Shown: positions 14,957-23,493 of the stretch, piece by piece
How positions within the stretch are numbered: position 1 is the stretch's first letter
Layout: the number at the start of each line of letters is the position of its first letter
From: a virus
Virus record (IMG/VR): IMGVR_UViG_3300006789_000016
Coordinates: 1 to 64,000 of that record
Direction: 5' to 3' (one strand)
DNA: 64,000 nucleotides
Position numbers and translations under genes: made by a program
The notes under the pieces: generated by a model
What the model saw: only the letters and a program-made list of their open reading frames with translations
The model's database searches: none
Told to the model about the DNA's origin: nothing

Positions 14957-15298
14957 GTGGGTTTGCCACCACCATATAAAATGAAGCTAGAGAAAGTTAA
15001 AAACACTTGGGTTTTAACTTTTCGTACATTTGGAAACCATTGTATTTCTATTAACAAATCACAAGAAGGATGGTTCTTCGAGACTATCGGCAGAGGTCTT
15101 GCCATAACAGATTCTATCGACAAGCTTCTTCTTCGAACATATCTATCTCATTATCCATATCTATATAGATTTAAAGCATGGCTAGAAGAAGAACTCTATA
15201 CAGCATGGATGACAGATAATCCCGAACACTTAGAGATTTTGGAAATTCTATTAAATAATACTAAAAAGCATATACAGCGGTGGGAAACAAAACTATGA
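14957..15298 (+). CDS. Small W-motif family protein, copy 6 (113 aa)
   Basis: GTG at 14957 is chosen (AGAGG upstream, 1 nt after the previous stop); the frame also has TTG at 14936. The N-terminal half is NTWVLTFRTFGNHCISI and EGWFFETIGRG. The tail is WLEEELYTAWMTDNPEHLEILEILL ending IQRWET, very like copy 1 and copy 5. Function unknown. Confidence 0.62.
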   Translation: MGLPPPYKMKLEKVKNTWVLTFRTFGNHCISINKSQEGWFFETIGRGLAITDSIDKLLLRTYLSHYPYLYRFKAWLEEELYTAWMTDNPEHLEILEILLNNTKKHIQRWETKL

Positions 15299-15801
15299 AA
15301 GAAACACTTGAAACCCTTAAAAAAGGGAAAGAAAAACTTAAAGAATTCTCTACTCTTATTGGGACTCACTATCTTGTTGATGGGAAGACTCCCGATCAGT
15401 GGAGACAAGAATTTACTATTAACATAGGAAAAGACCCGAACATTGAAGAAGTGCGCCGGACTTCTGCCGCTCTTGTTCGGCTCATCAATATTGCATCTTT
15501 CTATAAAGCTAATGCTCAATTAGTCTTTGATGGTATTAGTCATGGTTCTCACGACCAGTACCTCAGTGCTTTTGAAAAGCAAGTAGACAAATATAAGGTT
15601 GATGGTAAACGACTTCCATCACAGAAAACACTTGAGTCTCTAGCAGAAAGCTCAATGAAAGATCTTAACTCTGCTAAAGCTAATGCTGGAATGAAGCTTC
15701 GCTTCTGGAAAGATATTGTCCAAGGTCTTGTTGAGCAAAGGAAAAGCTTAGAAATGATTATGTGGTCAATCAATATTGAAATGAAGAAAGAAACATACTG
15801 A
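15295..15801 (+). CDS. Helical protein (168 aa), possible UvsY-like recombination mediator
   Basis: ATG 15295 overlaps the previous stop (ATGA). The protein is strongly helical and charged. Its length class and C-terminal pattern (LRFWKDIVQGLVEQRKSLEMIMWSI) recall the last helices of T4 UvsY (a W/Y, then I..R..AIK), a mediator that loads recombinase on ssDNA. Its neighbourhood (ssDNA-binding protein upstream, RecA 4.5 kb downstream) is compatible. The resemblance is weak and I would not name it without a structure comparison. Confidence 0.55.
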   Translation: MKETLETLKKGKEKLKEFSTLIGTHYLVDGKTPDQWRQEFTINIGKDPNIEEVRRTSAALVRLINIASFYKANAQLVFDGISHGSHDQYLSAFEKQVDKYKVDGKRLPSQKTLESLAESSMKDLNSAKANAGMKLRFWKDIVQGLVEQRKSLEMIMWSINIEMKKETY

Positions 15802-15812
15802 TTTTGTTCAAT

Positions 15813-16172
15813 ATGTCTGTTACTTACTCATGGCCGCCACCATCACGAGTTAAATACTATTTTTTCTTTGAAGAAAAAGAACTCTCTTTAAAGAGAGTTC
15901 TTATTATCTCTTCCTCTAGAAAACCTGCTTATTTATGTAAAGTAAGCTCTCTTATCTATGGAGGAAAGAATCGCTGGCGTGCGCCTGAAGATGTTGTGTG
16001 GAGAAATCTTGAAGAAAGTCTTGCATTGAAAACATCTTTTTATTGCAAAGCTCTTCAAGAGGCAGCAAAAGAAAAATATTACAAGCTCATTATGAATAAT
16101 TTAGATAATTGGATACTTCAACCTCTTCAAGAATTGATAGATATAGACCTTAGTCAGATTGTGAGAGACTAA
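15813..16172 (+). CDS. Small W-motif family protein, copy 7 (119 aa)
   Basis: ATG 15813 is used; TTG at 15804 is possible. It starts SVTYSWPPPSRVKYYFFFEEKE and ends KLIMNNLDNWILQPLQELIDIDL, keeping the aromatic front and helical tail of the ladder though with low identity. Membership in the family is inferred. Confidence 0.55.
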   Translation: MSVTYSWPPPSRVKYYFFFEEKELSLKRVLIISSSRKPAYLCKVSSLIYGGKNRWRAPEDVVWRNLEESLALKTSFYCKALQEAAKEKYYKLIMNNLDNWILQPLQELIDIDLSQIVRD

Positions 16173-16215
16173 TGGGTGCTCCTATAGTCAAACCACTTAC
16201 ATCCCATATACCCAT

Positions 16216-16302
16216 ATGATGAAAGAAAAAGAAGATACATTAGAAATTTCTATTCTTACAGCTTTGTATAAAGCTTTACTAGAAGTTCAGCATACAGTAT
16301 AA
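16216..16302 (+). CDS. Very small hypothetical protein (28 aa)
   Basis: ATGATG opens a 28-codon helical frame (KEKEDTLEISILTALYKALL) in the 150 bp before the thioredoxin-like gene. No ribosome-binding site is evident. Kept only because the tail again shows the helical Leu pattern of the ladder. Confidence 0.25.
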   Translation: MMKEKEDTLEISILTALYKALLEVQHTV

Positions 16303-16323
16303 TAAGCACCCCAAGGAGAATAA

Positions 16324-16962
16324 ATGCCAACAACTTTTCTATTACTATTGAGCTGTACTCAAGACATTTTCGATACAGCAGCAGAAGAAGACGGTTGGCT
16401 CGGAGGATCACCGGAGACTCCTATCATTGTAGACTTTACAGAATCTGAAGTAGAAGATACCGGGGTGGTTAAAGAAAACAACCTAACTGAAATAATAGAA
16501 GAAAATTGTTATGTTCAAATGGGTACAAAACTTTGTGACTTCACCTTGACAAATCAGATGGGAACAGATATTACTCTTTCCGATTATTCAGGATCTTATA
16601 TTCTATTAGATTTCTCTGCAATGTGGTGCGGACCTTGTCAAAGTGCAGCAGCTGCAGCCCAGGATCTTCAAAATAATTATTCTGACAAGAATGTTAAATA
16701 CATTATTGTCTTACTTGAGGATTATTACAGTCAAGAGTTAGACTTAAAAGATCTTAATGATTGGTCAGACACATTTGGCCTAACAACTATAAATACATTG
16801 GGCGGATCAAGAGCATTGCTTCAGTCAAGCGGAGGACCATATCCTCTTTCATCCTGGCCCACCTTTTACTATATTAATAAGGAAGGAATTGTAGAGTATT
16901 ACCACTCTGGATATTCAGAAGAAGCTCTACAACATAACCTCGATTACTTAACCTCGCAATAA
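16324..16962 (+). CDS. Thioredoxin-fold (TlpA/ResA-like) protein with lipoprotein-like leader
   Basis: 212 aa. The N-terminus MPTTFLLLLSC resembles a very short lipoprotein signal (LLSC lipobox) but lacks the usual positive charges. An acidic linker of about 50 residues follows. The thioredoxin domain starts near CDFTLTNQMGTDITLSDYSG and has the redox site FSAMWCGPCQ, with the cis-Pro region at SSWPTFYYI. Layout matches membrane-anchored thiol-disulfide proteins. AAGGAG lies 6 nt upstream. The next gene is ribonucleotide reductase, which needs a dithiol donor, but a lipoprotein would be outside the cytoplasm. Either the leader is not processed or it serves another thiol target. Confidence 0.8.
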   Translation: MPTTFLLLLSCTQDIFDTAAEEDGWLGGSPETPIIVDFTESEVEDTGVVKENNLTEIIEENCYVQMGTKLCDFTLTNQMGTDITLSDYSGSYILLDFSAMWCGPCQSAAAAAQDLQNNYSDKNVKYIIVLLEDYYSQELDLKDLNDWSDTFGLTTINTLGGSRALLQSSGGPYPLSSWPTFYYINKEGIVEYYHSGYSEEALQHNLDYLTSQ

Positions 16963-16981
16963 GTCTCTATACAGGCTCGAG

Positions 16982-19390
16982 ATGACCTATACAGAAGAGC
17001 AAGCCAAGCAGGCTTGCTTAGAATACTTTAATAATGATTTTTTAGCTGCAGATACTGTTGTTAAAAAATATCTACTCAGAAACCTTAATGGTGAACTATT
17101 AGAGGTCTCTCCAACAGACATGCATCGGCGTTTGGCTAAAGAATTTGCACGAATTGAAAGTAATTACCCTAGTCCTCTTTCAGAAGAAGAGATTCTTTCA
17201 CAACTTGAAAGATTTTCTAAGATTATTCCTCAAGGTTCTCCCATGTATGGGATTGGAAATCCAAGACCTGTGTCTTTGAGTAATTGTGTTGTGATTGATA
17301 GTCCTAAAGATAATATCTCTGCAATCTTTGAAGGTGCACGAGATATTGCGAACCTAAGCAAAAGACGATGTGGAATTGGTGTAGACATTAGTCAGCTACG
17401 ACCAGACGGGACTGTTGTTAACAATGCAGCACAGACGACTACTGGAGCTTGGAGCTTTGCTGATCTTTACAGCTATACGCTAAGAAAGATTGGACAAAAA
17501 GGCCGGCGAGGTGCTGGTATGATCTCTATAGATGTACGACATCCAGATATAGAGAAGTTTATTACCATGAAAAAGGATCTAACTAAAGTTACTGGCGCTA
17601 ATATTAGCATTAGAATCAGAGATGATTTTATGGAGGCAGTAGAAGCCGACACTGACTTTACTTTACGTTGGCCTGTGGATAGTAAAAACCCAAGCATTAC
17701 AAGAATAGTAAAAGCAAAAGAGCTATGGAGTTTAATCACAACAACTGCCACGACTACAGCAGAGCCTGGACTAATGATGTGGGATAACATCATCAATCAT
17801 CTTCCAGCTCACTGTTATAAAGGATTTGAAACATTAACAACCAACCCTTGCGGCGAGGTCCCCTTGTCTGCTTATGATAGTTGCCGTTTGATCACTATAA
17901 ATCTAACTTCTTTTGTCCAGAATCCCTATACTTCACAGGCTAATTTTAATATAGATGATTTTAAAAACACAGTTCGCATTGCTATGCGTCTTTGTGATGA
18001 TCTAGTAGATCTTGAGCTTGAAAAACTTGAATTGATTTATCAATCTGCAGATACAGAAGATGAAAAAGTTTTATGGCAACAACTCAGAAATTCTTGTGAA
18101 AAAGGACGCCGCACTGGCTTAGGAACAACAGGCCTTGCAGATGCACTAGCTATGCTTAACCTTGAATATGGGTCAACAAATAGTCTTTATCATATAGAGA
18201 ATCTTTATGAAATATTTAAGTTAGAAGCTTACAAAGAATCAGCAAGTCTTGCACAAGAAAGAGGAGCATTTCCCGTTTGGAAACCAGGCGTAGAAGAAGA
18301 CTGTAAGTTCTTTGATCCTTTTCCTTTGGGGCTTGTTGAAAAGATGGAAGCTCATGGACGCCGAAACATATCTATCTTAACAAATGCTCCAACAGGATCA
18401 TGTTCTATCTTAGCTCAATGTTCATCAGGAATAGAGCCTATCTACAGATTAGAGTACACACGTAGAAAGAAATTATCTCATGACGAACTAGAAAATAGTT
18501 CAGATTTTATCGACAAAGATGGAGAGAAGTGGAAAGAGTTTACTGTCTTCCATCATGCCTATAATGAATATAGAAAACTAACAAAGAAAACTACTTCTTC
18601 AAAGTTTTTCGTTACCTCTGATCAAATAGATTGGAGTGCTCGTATTGACGTACAGGCAGCCATACAGCGGCATATTGATCACAGCATTAGCTCGACCATC
18701 AATCTACCCAAAGGAACACCTGTAGACGTCGTTAAAGAGCTTTATATGAAAGCCTGGAAGGAAGGCCTCAAGGGAGTTACCGTTTATGTAGAGGGGTCTC
18801 GAGCAGGTGTTCTGGTATCGAAAGATATTCAATCAACCAAAGACTTGATTACAGAAACAACAGCTCCTAAACGACCACAAGAACTTCCTTGTGAAATCCA
18901 TCATAGATCTGTGAAGGGCGAGAAGTGGACAATCTTACTTGGTCTATTAGACGATAAACCTTATGAAGTATTTGCCGGACCTGCAGAAAATATTGATATT
19001 GCCACTAAATTTACAACTGGAACAATCTTTAAATATCCAAGAAAAACAATTAACTCAAGATATGATTTAGAGTATGGGGAGAACGGCGGGACAACAAAGA
19101 TAAAGAACATTGTTAAGTGGTTTGAAAACGATGACTATGGAACAATGAGTCGTCTTGTCAGCATGAATTTAAGACATGGTGTACCTATCCATTACATCTG
19201 TGAACAATTACAGAAAGATCCCAACGGAGATCTTCTCAGTTTTAATAAAGTATTAGGACGTGTTCTCAAAACTCATATTCCAGACGGAACAGACAGAGAT
19301 AGAATCTGTGGCGAATGTAATAACGAAGGCCTGACTTACCAAGAAGGCTGTTTGACATGTACTTCTTGCGGCTACACTAAGTGTAATTAA
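16982..19390 (+). CDS. nrdJ: Adenosylcobalamin-dependent (class II) ribonucleoside reductase
   Basis: 802 aa. Landmarks of the B12-dependent reductases are in order: SLSNCVVID (first redox Cys), RRCGIGVDIS, the substrate-loop NPCGEVPLSAYDSCRL (about 287-301), APTGSCSILAQCSSGIEP (about 468) and a C-terminal Cys cluster CGECNN...CLTCTSCGYTKC that shuttles electrons or binds zinc. It makes deoxynucleotides without a small subunit, and no nrdB-like gene is adjacent. Use of cobalamin implies the host supplies it. It is followed without spacing by the 19390 gene. Confidence 0.93.
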   Translation: MTYTEEQAKQACLEYFNNDFLAADTVVKKYLLRNLNGELLEVSPTDMHRRLAKEFARIESNYPSPLSEEEILSQLERFSKIIPQGSPMYGIGNPRPVSLSNCVVIDSPKDNISAIFEGARDIANLSKRRCGIGVDISQLRPDGTVVNNAAQTTTGAWSFADLYSYTLRKIGQKGRRGAGMISIDVRHPDIEKFITMKKDLTKVTGANISIRIRDDFMEAVEADTDFTLRWPVDSKNPSITRIVKAKELWSLITTTATTTAEPGLMMWDNIINHLPAHCYKGFETLTTNPCGEVPLSAYDSCRLITINLTSFVQNPYTSQANFNIDDFKNTVRIAMRLCDDLVDLELEKLELIYQSADTEDEKVLWQQLRNSCEKGRRTGLGTTGLADALAMLNLEYGSTNSLYHIENLYEIFKLEAYKESASLAQERGAFPVWKPGVEEDCKFFDPFPLGLVEKMEAHGRRNISILTNAPTGSCSILAQCSSGIEPIYRLEYTRRKKLSHDELENSSDFIDKDGEKWKEFTVFHHAYNEYRKLTKKTTSSKFFVTSDQIDWSARIDVQAAIQRHIDHSISSTINLPKGTPVDVVKELYMKAWKEGLKGVTVYVEGSRAGVLVSKDIQSTKDLITETTAPKRPQELPCEIHHRSVKGEKWTILLGLLDDKPYEVFAGPAENIDIATKFTTGTIFKYPRKTINSRYDLEYGENGGTTKIKNIVKWFENDDYGTMSRLVSMNLRHGVPIHYICEQLQKDPNGDLLSFNKVLGRVLKTHIPDGTDRDRICGECNNEGLTYQEGCLTCTSCGYTKCN

Positions 19391-19695
19391 TGTCTCAAGA
19401 TGAATATTCAGAGATGGGCAAACAAATACTAAGAGCCGTTTTCACCTCAGCCGTTTTTGACTACAATAAATATGTTGTCAGAAAGCGCCTTAAGCCCAAA
19501 GAAGCATTAGCTTTCTCTACTGCAAGTCGTCTGTTATTTGACGATGATTATCGAATATTGTATGGGGACTGGGAGCTTTCTCTCGAAGAGCTTCTTTCTG
19601 TTATTAATGATAACAAAGAAGTAGATCTCGAAATAGTTAGAGAAAATATTATAAACAAGGCTTATCAGAGAAAATCAAGAAAAAAGAAAACATGA
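19390..19695 (+). CDS. Hypothetical protein (101 aa)
   Basis: The ATG shares its first base with the last base of the RNR stop codon. A helical, basic-tailed protein (KAYQRKSRKKKT) with no recognised motif. The stop overlaps the next start by 4 nt, so it is translated as part of the RNR-nucleotidyltransferase-RecA string. Confidence 0.62.
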   Translation: MSQDEYSEMGKQILRAVFTSAVFDYNKYVVRKRLKPKEALAFSTASRLLFDDDYRILYGDWELSLEELLSVINDNKEVDLEIVRENIINKAYQRKSRKKKT

Positions 19696-20261
19696 TTCCT
19701 CCAGTAAAAATTCTTAAAATTAAAGACGAGACTGAACTAATCTTAGAGCTTGGCTCAACTGAAATTAGTTTTGTAAATGGATGTTTTGAATTACCTCATA
19801 TGGGGTATGCAACATTCTTTTGTGAAGTCTTAGCTCAAGCGAACATGATGTCTCTTACTTTTAAAATAACAGAATTGAGAAATGCCAAATATACATTTGG
19901 ACATACCCTACTGATAGCTGTCAATGACGACGAGTCTTTCAGAAAAGTTCGAGGAACAAAACCACTTTACAAGTGGGATGAAAGAGTTGATACATTAATA
20001 TCTTGTCTTCAGGGACTTACTTCTAGGAATACTTTGTTTTCAGATATTGATAAAATTATTTTCTTTAAAATGGAAGAGACTAATCCCTGCAAATTACTTA
20101 GAGTAGTTCAGCCAGGTTATATCTATAAAGGCTCAGAATATAAATATAAACAAATTCCTGAGAAAAAAGTTATCAAAAGTTATGGTGGAGAAATTAATTG
20201 GATTAAAAATCCAGTCACAATACATGGCTCTGATATTAAAAAAAGAATTCTAGAAGGATAA
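19692..20261 (+). CDS. HldE/RfaE C-terminal-type cytidylyltransferase (ADP-heptose synthase-like)
   Basis: 189 aa. FVNGCFELPHMGY (residues 27-39) is the nucleotide-binding front of the RfaE/GlmU-like cytidylyltransferase fold (usually F.NGCFDLLHAGH). LLIAVNDDESFRKVRG, the downstream Arg-Glu-Arg-containing DERVDTLISCL and a later DKIIFF strand complete the family plan. In this family the enzyme joins heptose-1-phosphate to ATP. The second His of the HxGH motif is Tyr39 here, so activity is uncertain. Together with the GmhB-like (30432) and PfkB/HldE-like (34700) genes it forms the core of an ADP-heptose route. It overlaps 19390 and precedes recA by 2 nt. Confidence 0.8.
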   Translation: MIPPVKILKIKDETELILELGSTEISFVNGCFELPHMGYATFFCEVLAQANMMSLTFKITELRNAKYTFGHTLLIAVNDDESFRKVRGTKPLYKWDERVDTLISCLQGLTSRNTLFSDIDKIIFFKMEETNPCKLLRVVQPGYIYKGSEYKYKQIPEKKVIKSYGGEINWIKNPVTIHGSDIKKRILEG

Positions 20262-20263
20262 AA

Positions 20264-21310
20264 TTGGAACAACAGAATACCTACAAGAAAAAAGACCCAA
20301 CTCAAATTGATGCCCTCTTAGCTAGACTAACAAAGTCTATGGGCAAGGGAACTATTTTCAGACAAACAGAAGAAAGAGTTTCCGCCTGGCCCGCAATCAG
20401 TACTACTTCACTATCTTTAGACCATGCATTAGGTATTGGAGGAGTTCCCCAAGGAAGATTTGTTGAACTTCTGGGGATGGAGAGTAGTGGCAAAACCACA
20501 ATGGCGTTACATATGATTGCTGAAGCTCAAAAATTAGGAGCAACAGTCGCTTTCGTTGACGCAGAGCATGCTCTTGACCCCAACTATGCTGCAGCTCTTG
20601 GGGTAGATATGGACAACATGTTAATCTCTCAGCCCAATACTGGAGAAGAAGCACTGAATATAGTTGATGAGTTAGTTCGTTCTCAATTGATTGATCTTGT
20701 TGTTGTAGACTCTGTCGCCGCCCTTGTACCGAAGGCAGAACTGGAAGGCGGGATGGATGAACAGCAAATGGGGCTACAAGCAAGACTCATGAGTAAAGCT
20801 TGTCGAAAGCTTACACCACTTGCTCATAAAAACAACGTAACCGTTCTTTGGATTAATCAATACAGAAGCAAGATAGGAGTCTTCTTCGGCTCTCCTCATG
20901 TTGGGGCAGGAGGAAATGCATTGAAATACTACTGTTCAGTTCGAATGAAAGTCAGTCGAACAAAGACAGAGAAAACCCAGGGAGAAGCGACTCATAACAG
21001 GACTAAGGTAGAAATTATTAAAAACAAAATGGCACCACCATACAAGCAAGCACAGTTTGACATTCGCTTTGGCGTTGGCATAGATCAAGTTGGAGAACTT
21101 ATTGATATTGGTGTCTTGCATAAAATTATTAGAAAAGCAGGTCCTTACTTTTATCTAGAAGCGGAGAACGTTAAATTAGGTCAAGGGAAAACTAATTCCA
21201 TTAACTTCTTAAAGGAAAATCCTGAAATACAAACTCAATTGAAAACAGCTGTCATAGATGCTCTCTATCCCCAAGAGGAGGACGAGGAGATTATGGATGG
21301 CCTGGAGTAG
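20264..21310 (+). CDS. recA: RecA recombinase, bacterial type
   Basis: 348 aa, the usual bacterial length rather than the UvsX type. It has SLDHALGIGGVPQGRFVELLGMESSGKTT (Walker A within GMESSGKTT), VAFVDAEHALDP, LVVVDSVAALVPKAELEG, and the loop region MGLQARLMSKACRKLT with WINQYRSKIGVFFGSP. The C-terminal acidic tail (EEDEEIMDG) is typical of RecA. The start is TTG at 20264 with AAGGA 6 nt upstream. Role: strand exchange for phage replication and repair. Confidence 0.96.
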   Translation: MEQQNTYKKKDPTQIDALLARLTKSMGKGTIFRQTEERVSAWPAISTTSLSLDHALGIGGVPQGRFVELLGMESSGKTTMALHMIAEAQKLGATVAFVDAEHALDPNYAAALGVDMDNMLISQPNTGEEALNIVDELVRSQLIDLVVVDSVAALVPKAELEGGMDEQQMGLQARLMSKACRKLTPLAHKNNVTVLWINQYRSKIGVFFGSPHVGAGGNALKYYCSVRMKVSRTKTEKTQGEATHNRTKVEIIKNKMAPPYKQAQFDIRFGVGIDQVGELIDIGVLHKIIRKAGPYFYLEAENVKLGQGKTNSINFLKENPEIQTQLKTAVIDALYPQEEDEEIMDGLE

Positions 21311-21857
21311 CCCAATTGAAGATAAGTTCAATCAAAAGATAAGGCCTTATCTGAAAAGATCACCAAAAGTAACACTCTCAAAAGTAACCCCAGGCGATTT
21401 AGTCTGGGGTTATTACGATAGCGCGTGGCAAACAACTGCTTTAATAATTAGACCTCTTGGCTCATTAAAAGCTTTTTGTTCTGAAGAAAATATCTCTAAA
21501 GAAATGGTTGAATATATTTATAGTGAATATCAATTTCTTTTAAAGATTAGACAAAATACAAATCCAGATATAAATATTACTCTTGATCCACAAATTTATA
21601 ATTGTCTAATTCAACATACAACTCCAGAATATATTCTAAAAGAAATCTGGAAGTTTTATGAAACAAATCAAGTAGGGTTGTACACAAAATCTTGTTTTCT
21701 TTCTCAATCAATGATTACTATAAAAGACAAACCCCAGTGGTGGTTTCATTGGATTGATAATGAAATCTTTTTACAAGTTTTAGAACATCCAGATTCATAT
21801 TCAGCATTTGCTACGAAATATGATTATTTTTTAGAACATTCACAGGATTATAGATGA
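21297..21857 (+). CDS. Hypothetical protein (186 aa)
   Basis: ATG 21297 is chosen over 21258 because GAGGAG lies 7 nt upstream and it barely overlaps recA. Aromatic-rich (WGYYDSAWQTT, WWFHWIDNEIFLQVL), mixed strand/helix. First of four unknown, mutually overlapping genes between recA and dnaE. No family recognised. Confidence 0.62.
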   Translation: MAWSSPIEDKFNQKIRPYLKRSPKVTLSKVTPGDLVWGYYDSAWQTTALIIRPLGSLKAFCSEENISKEMVEYIYSEYQFLLKIRQNTNPDINITLDPQIYNCLIQHTTPEYILKEIWKFYETNQVGLYTKSCFLSQSMITIKDKPQWWFHWIDNEIFLQVLEHPDSYSAFATKYDYFLEHSQDYR

Positions 21858-22429
21858 CACTAGAAGAAATTAAGACTACACAACAATGGTATTCAAAACT
21901 TCCCAACCATAAAAGAGAAAAATACTTAGAGAATGAGTTAGCCAAACTTACAAAGTTTGATACAACACCCACTCTATGGGATGACTATATACAAAACAAT
22001 AACCTTTGGTGGCAAAAAGCTGACTCAAATCCAACAGCCTTATTTAAAACTATCTTTCTGGGAAAGACCTTTTTTGTAAAAATAAAACATAAAACAAATA
22101 TTATTGATATGCCAAAGTATCTACAAGCAAATACGCCTGGTTCCACACAGCTTTATGAGGGTCAGCCTGTCGCTTCAATAGGACCTTTTCAAGGAAAGAT
22201 CTTCTTTAATTCTAATGATAATCATTTTTACTTGGGAGCTACTGGGCGACATAAATATTTGCATCGATCATTCATAATGGAGTTCTTGCAAACACATGGA
22301 CAAGAGGATTACTCTTGGATGAAAGATATTGAATTATTTTATAAAGACTCATATCTTATTGGTGGCTATAAAGAATTAGAAGAGCCACAATCTAAACAAA
22401 CAGCACTTCAATGGAAATATATAGGATAG
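21854..22429 (+). CDS. Hypothetical protein (191 aa), paralogue of the 22433 gene
   Basis: It overlaps its predecessor by 4 nt. It begins with QQWYSKLPNHKREKYLENELAK and ends TALQWKYIG. The next gene begins with LILYSKASNKRRLDFLSKI and ends ALTHQWKIL, at matching positions. I infer a duplication that has diverged strongly. Function unknown. Confidence 0.62.
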   Translation: MTLEEIKTTQQWYSKLPNHKREKYLENELAKLTKFDTTPTLWDDYIQNNNLWWQKADSNPTALFKTIFLGKTFFVKIKHKTNIIDMPKYLQANTPGSTQLYEGQPVASIGPFQGKIFFNSNDNHFYLGATGRHKYLHRSFIMEFLQTHGQEDYSWMKDIELFYKDSYLIGGYKELEEPQSKQTALQWKYIG

Positions 22430-22432
22430 ATT

Positions 22433-22987
22433 ATGCCAAAGAAAAAGAAAGTAATAAGTGCAGACGAACAAGCTCTGATTCTTTATAGCAAGGCTTCAAA
22501 TAAAAGAAGGCTTGACTTCCTTTCAAAGATAACAATTGACGCTATGGTTGCTGTTGGTTATGTCAAAGAAGGACAAAACTGGCATCCATTCAAATCTCAA
22601 ACAAGCAAATATGCTTGGAGTTGGAACAAAGACAAATATCAAGAATATTGTACTGTAGATCTCCCCATCCACACTCGTCCTGCCAATGTAGTTCTTGGAC
22701 ATCCATATTCTATTTTTTCTATTGAATTAATAGAAAAAGACAATTGGTCTAAAAAAGAATTAAAATACTGGGCAGGAGGAGTACTCGGCCCGAAGTCCCC
22801 TGCTATGAAACAACTTTGCGAATATATTCTATTGAAATTAATAGTAGATGAGTTTGAGATTTCCTCACTACAATACCTTAGAGAACCAATGGAATACTAT
22901 GAAATGAGTTTTTCTCTCATAGACTTAGATTCACTAACATCAAAAGACAAAACAAAGGCCTTGACTCACCAATGGAAAATATTGTAA
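22433..22987 (+). CDS. Hypothetical protein (184 aa), paralogue of the 21854 gene
   Basis: It starts 3 nt after the 21854 gene and shares its N-terminal YSK..N..R pattern and C-terminal QWK ending. The middle contains WHPFKSQTSKYAWSWNKDKYQ and a helical region (MKQLCEYILLKLIVDEF). A very basic start (MPKKKKVISA). Function unknown. Confidence 0.62.
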   Translation: MPKKKKVISADEQALILYSKASNKRRLDFLSKITIDAMVAVGYVKEGQNWHPFKSQTSKYAWSWNKDKYQEYCTVDLPIHTRPANVVLGHPYSIFSIELIEKDNWSKKELKYWAGGVLGPKSPAMKQLCEYILLKLIVDEFEISSLQYLREPMEYYEMSFSLIDLDSLTSKDKTKALTHQWKIL

Positions 22988-23493
22988 ATCAAATTGAACA
23001 AGCTGTTGAGCATAAAAAATGGGAGATTGCAAGCAATCTTGTCCTTACTGTTATTAAAAAATCTACAAATCTTAATAGTTTAATTTTACAAACAAAATGG
23101 ATTGGAAATAATCCAACTCTGAATATCCAGCTCAATCACCTTCATTTAGGTAATACAAATATTTCTATGCCTATTCAGTCTAAAAGTCAACAACAACTAA
23201 GGTTGAGAGAATTATTTAAGTCAGGTTATGGTAGGTGGAGAGATCATATTAGTCTTAGTACAGGAGTTAGGTATTCCAGATTCCCTATTTCACATAGTCA
23301 CGTAATTAAAGGAACTCCCAAGCTTGTAGCTTTGCTTTGCTTAGGAATCTATGGACTTAAAATCGAAAGCTTATATCCTCTTCAAGAAATACTTGAAGAA
23401 ACTTTGATGCCCCCTGAGCTAGGTTTTATTAAAGAAATACGTCCGGGTGTCTTAATTTTTGCCAAGCCACCAACAAAAGAAGATACTTTTTAA
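22972..23493 (+). CDS. Hypothetical protein (173 aa)
   Basis: It overlaps the previous gene by 16 nt and shares one base with the dnaE start. The N-terminal helix (NQIEQAVEHKKWEIASNLVL) is followed by a beta-looking core and a basic segment (YGRWRDHISLSTGVRYSRF). No family recognised. Its position suggests translation coupled to dnaE. Confidence 0.6.
   Translation: MENIVNQIEQAVEHKKWEIASNLVLTVIKKSTNLNSLILQTKWIGNNPTLNIQLNHLHLGNTNISMPIQSKSQQQLRLRELFKSGYGRWRDHISLSTGVRYSRFPISHSHVIKGTPKLVALLCLGIYGLKIESLYPLQEILEETLMPPELGFIKEIRPGVLIFAKPPTKEDTF

Noticed and set aside
20403-20783. 126-aa minus-strand frame
   Set aside because: It covers the Walker A region of recA, a clear plus-strand gene; shadow frame.
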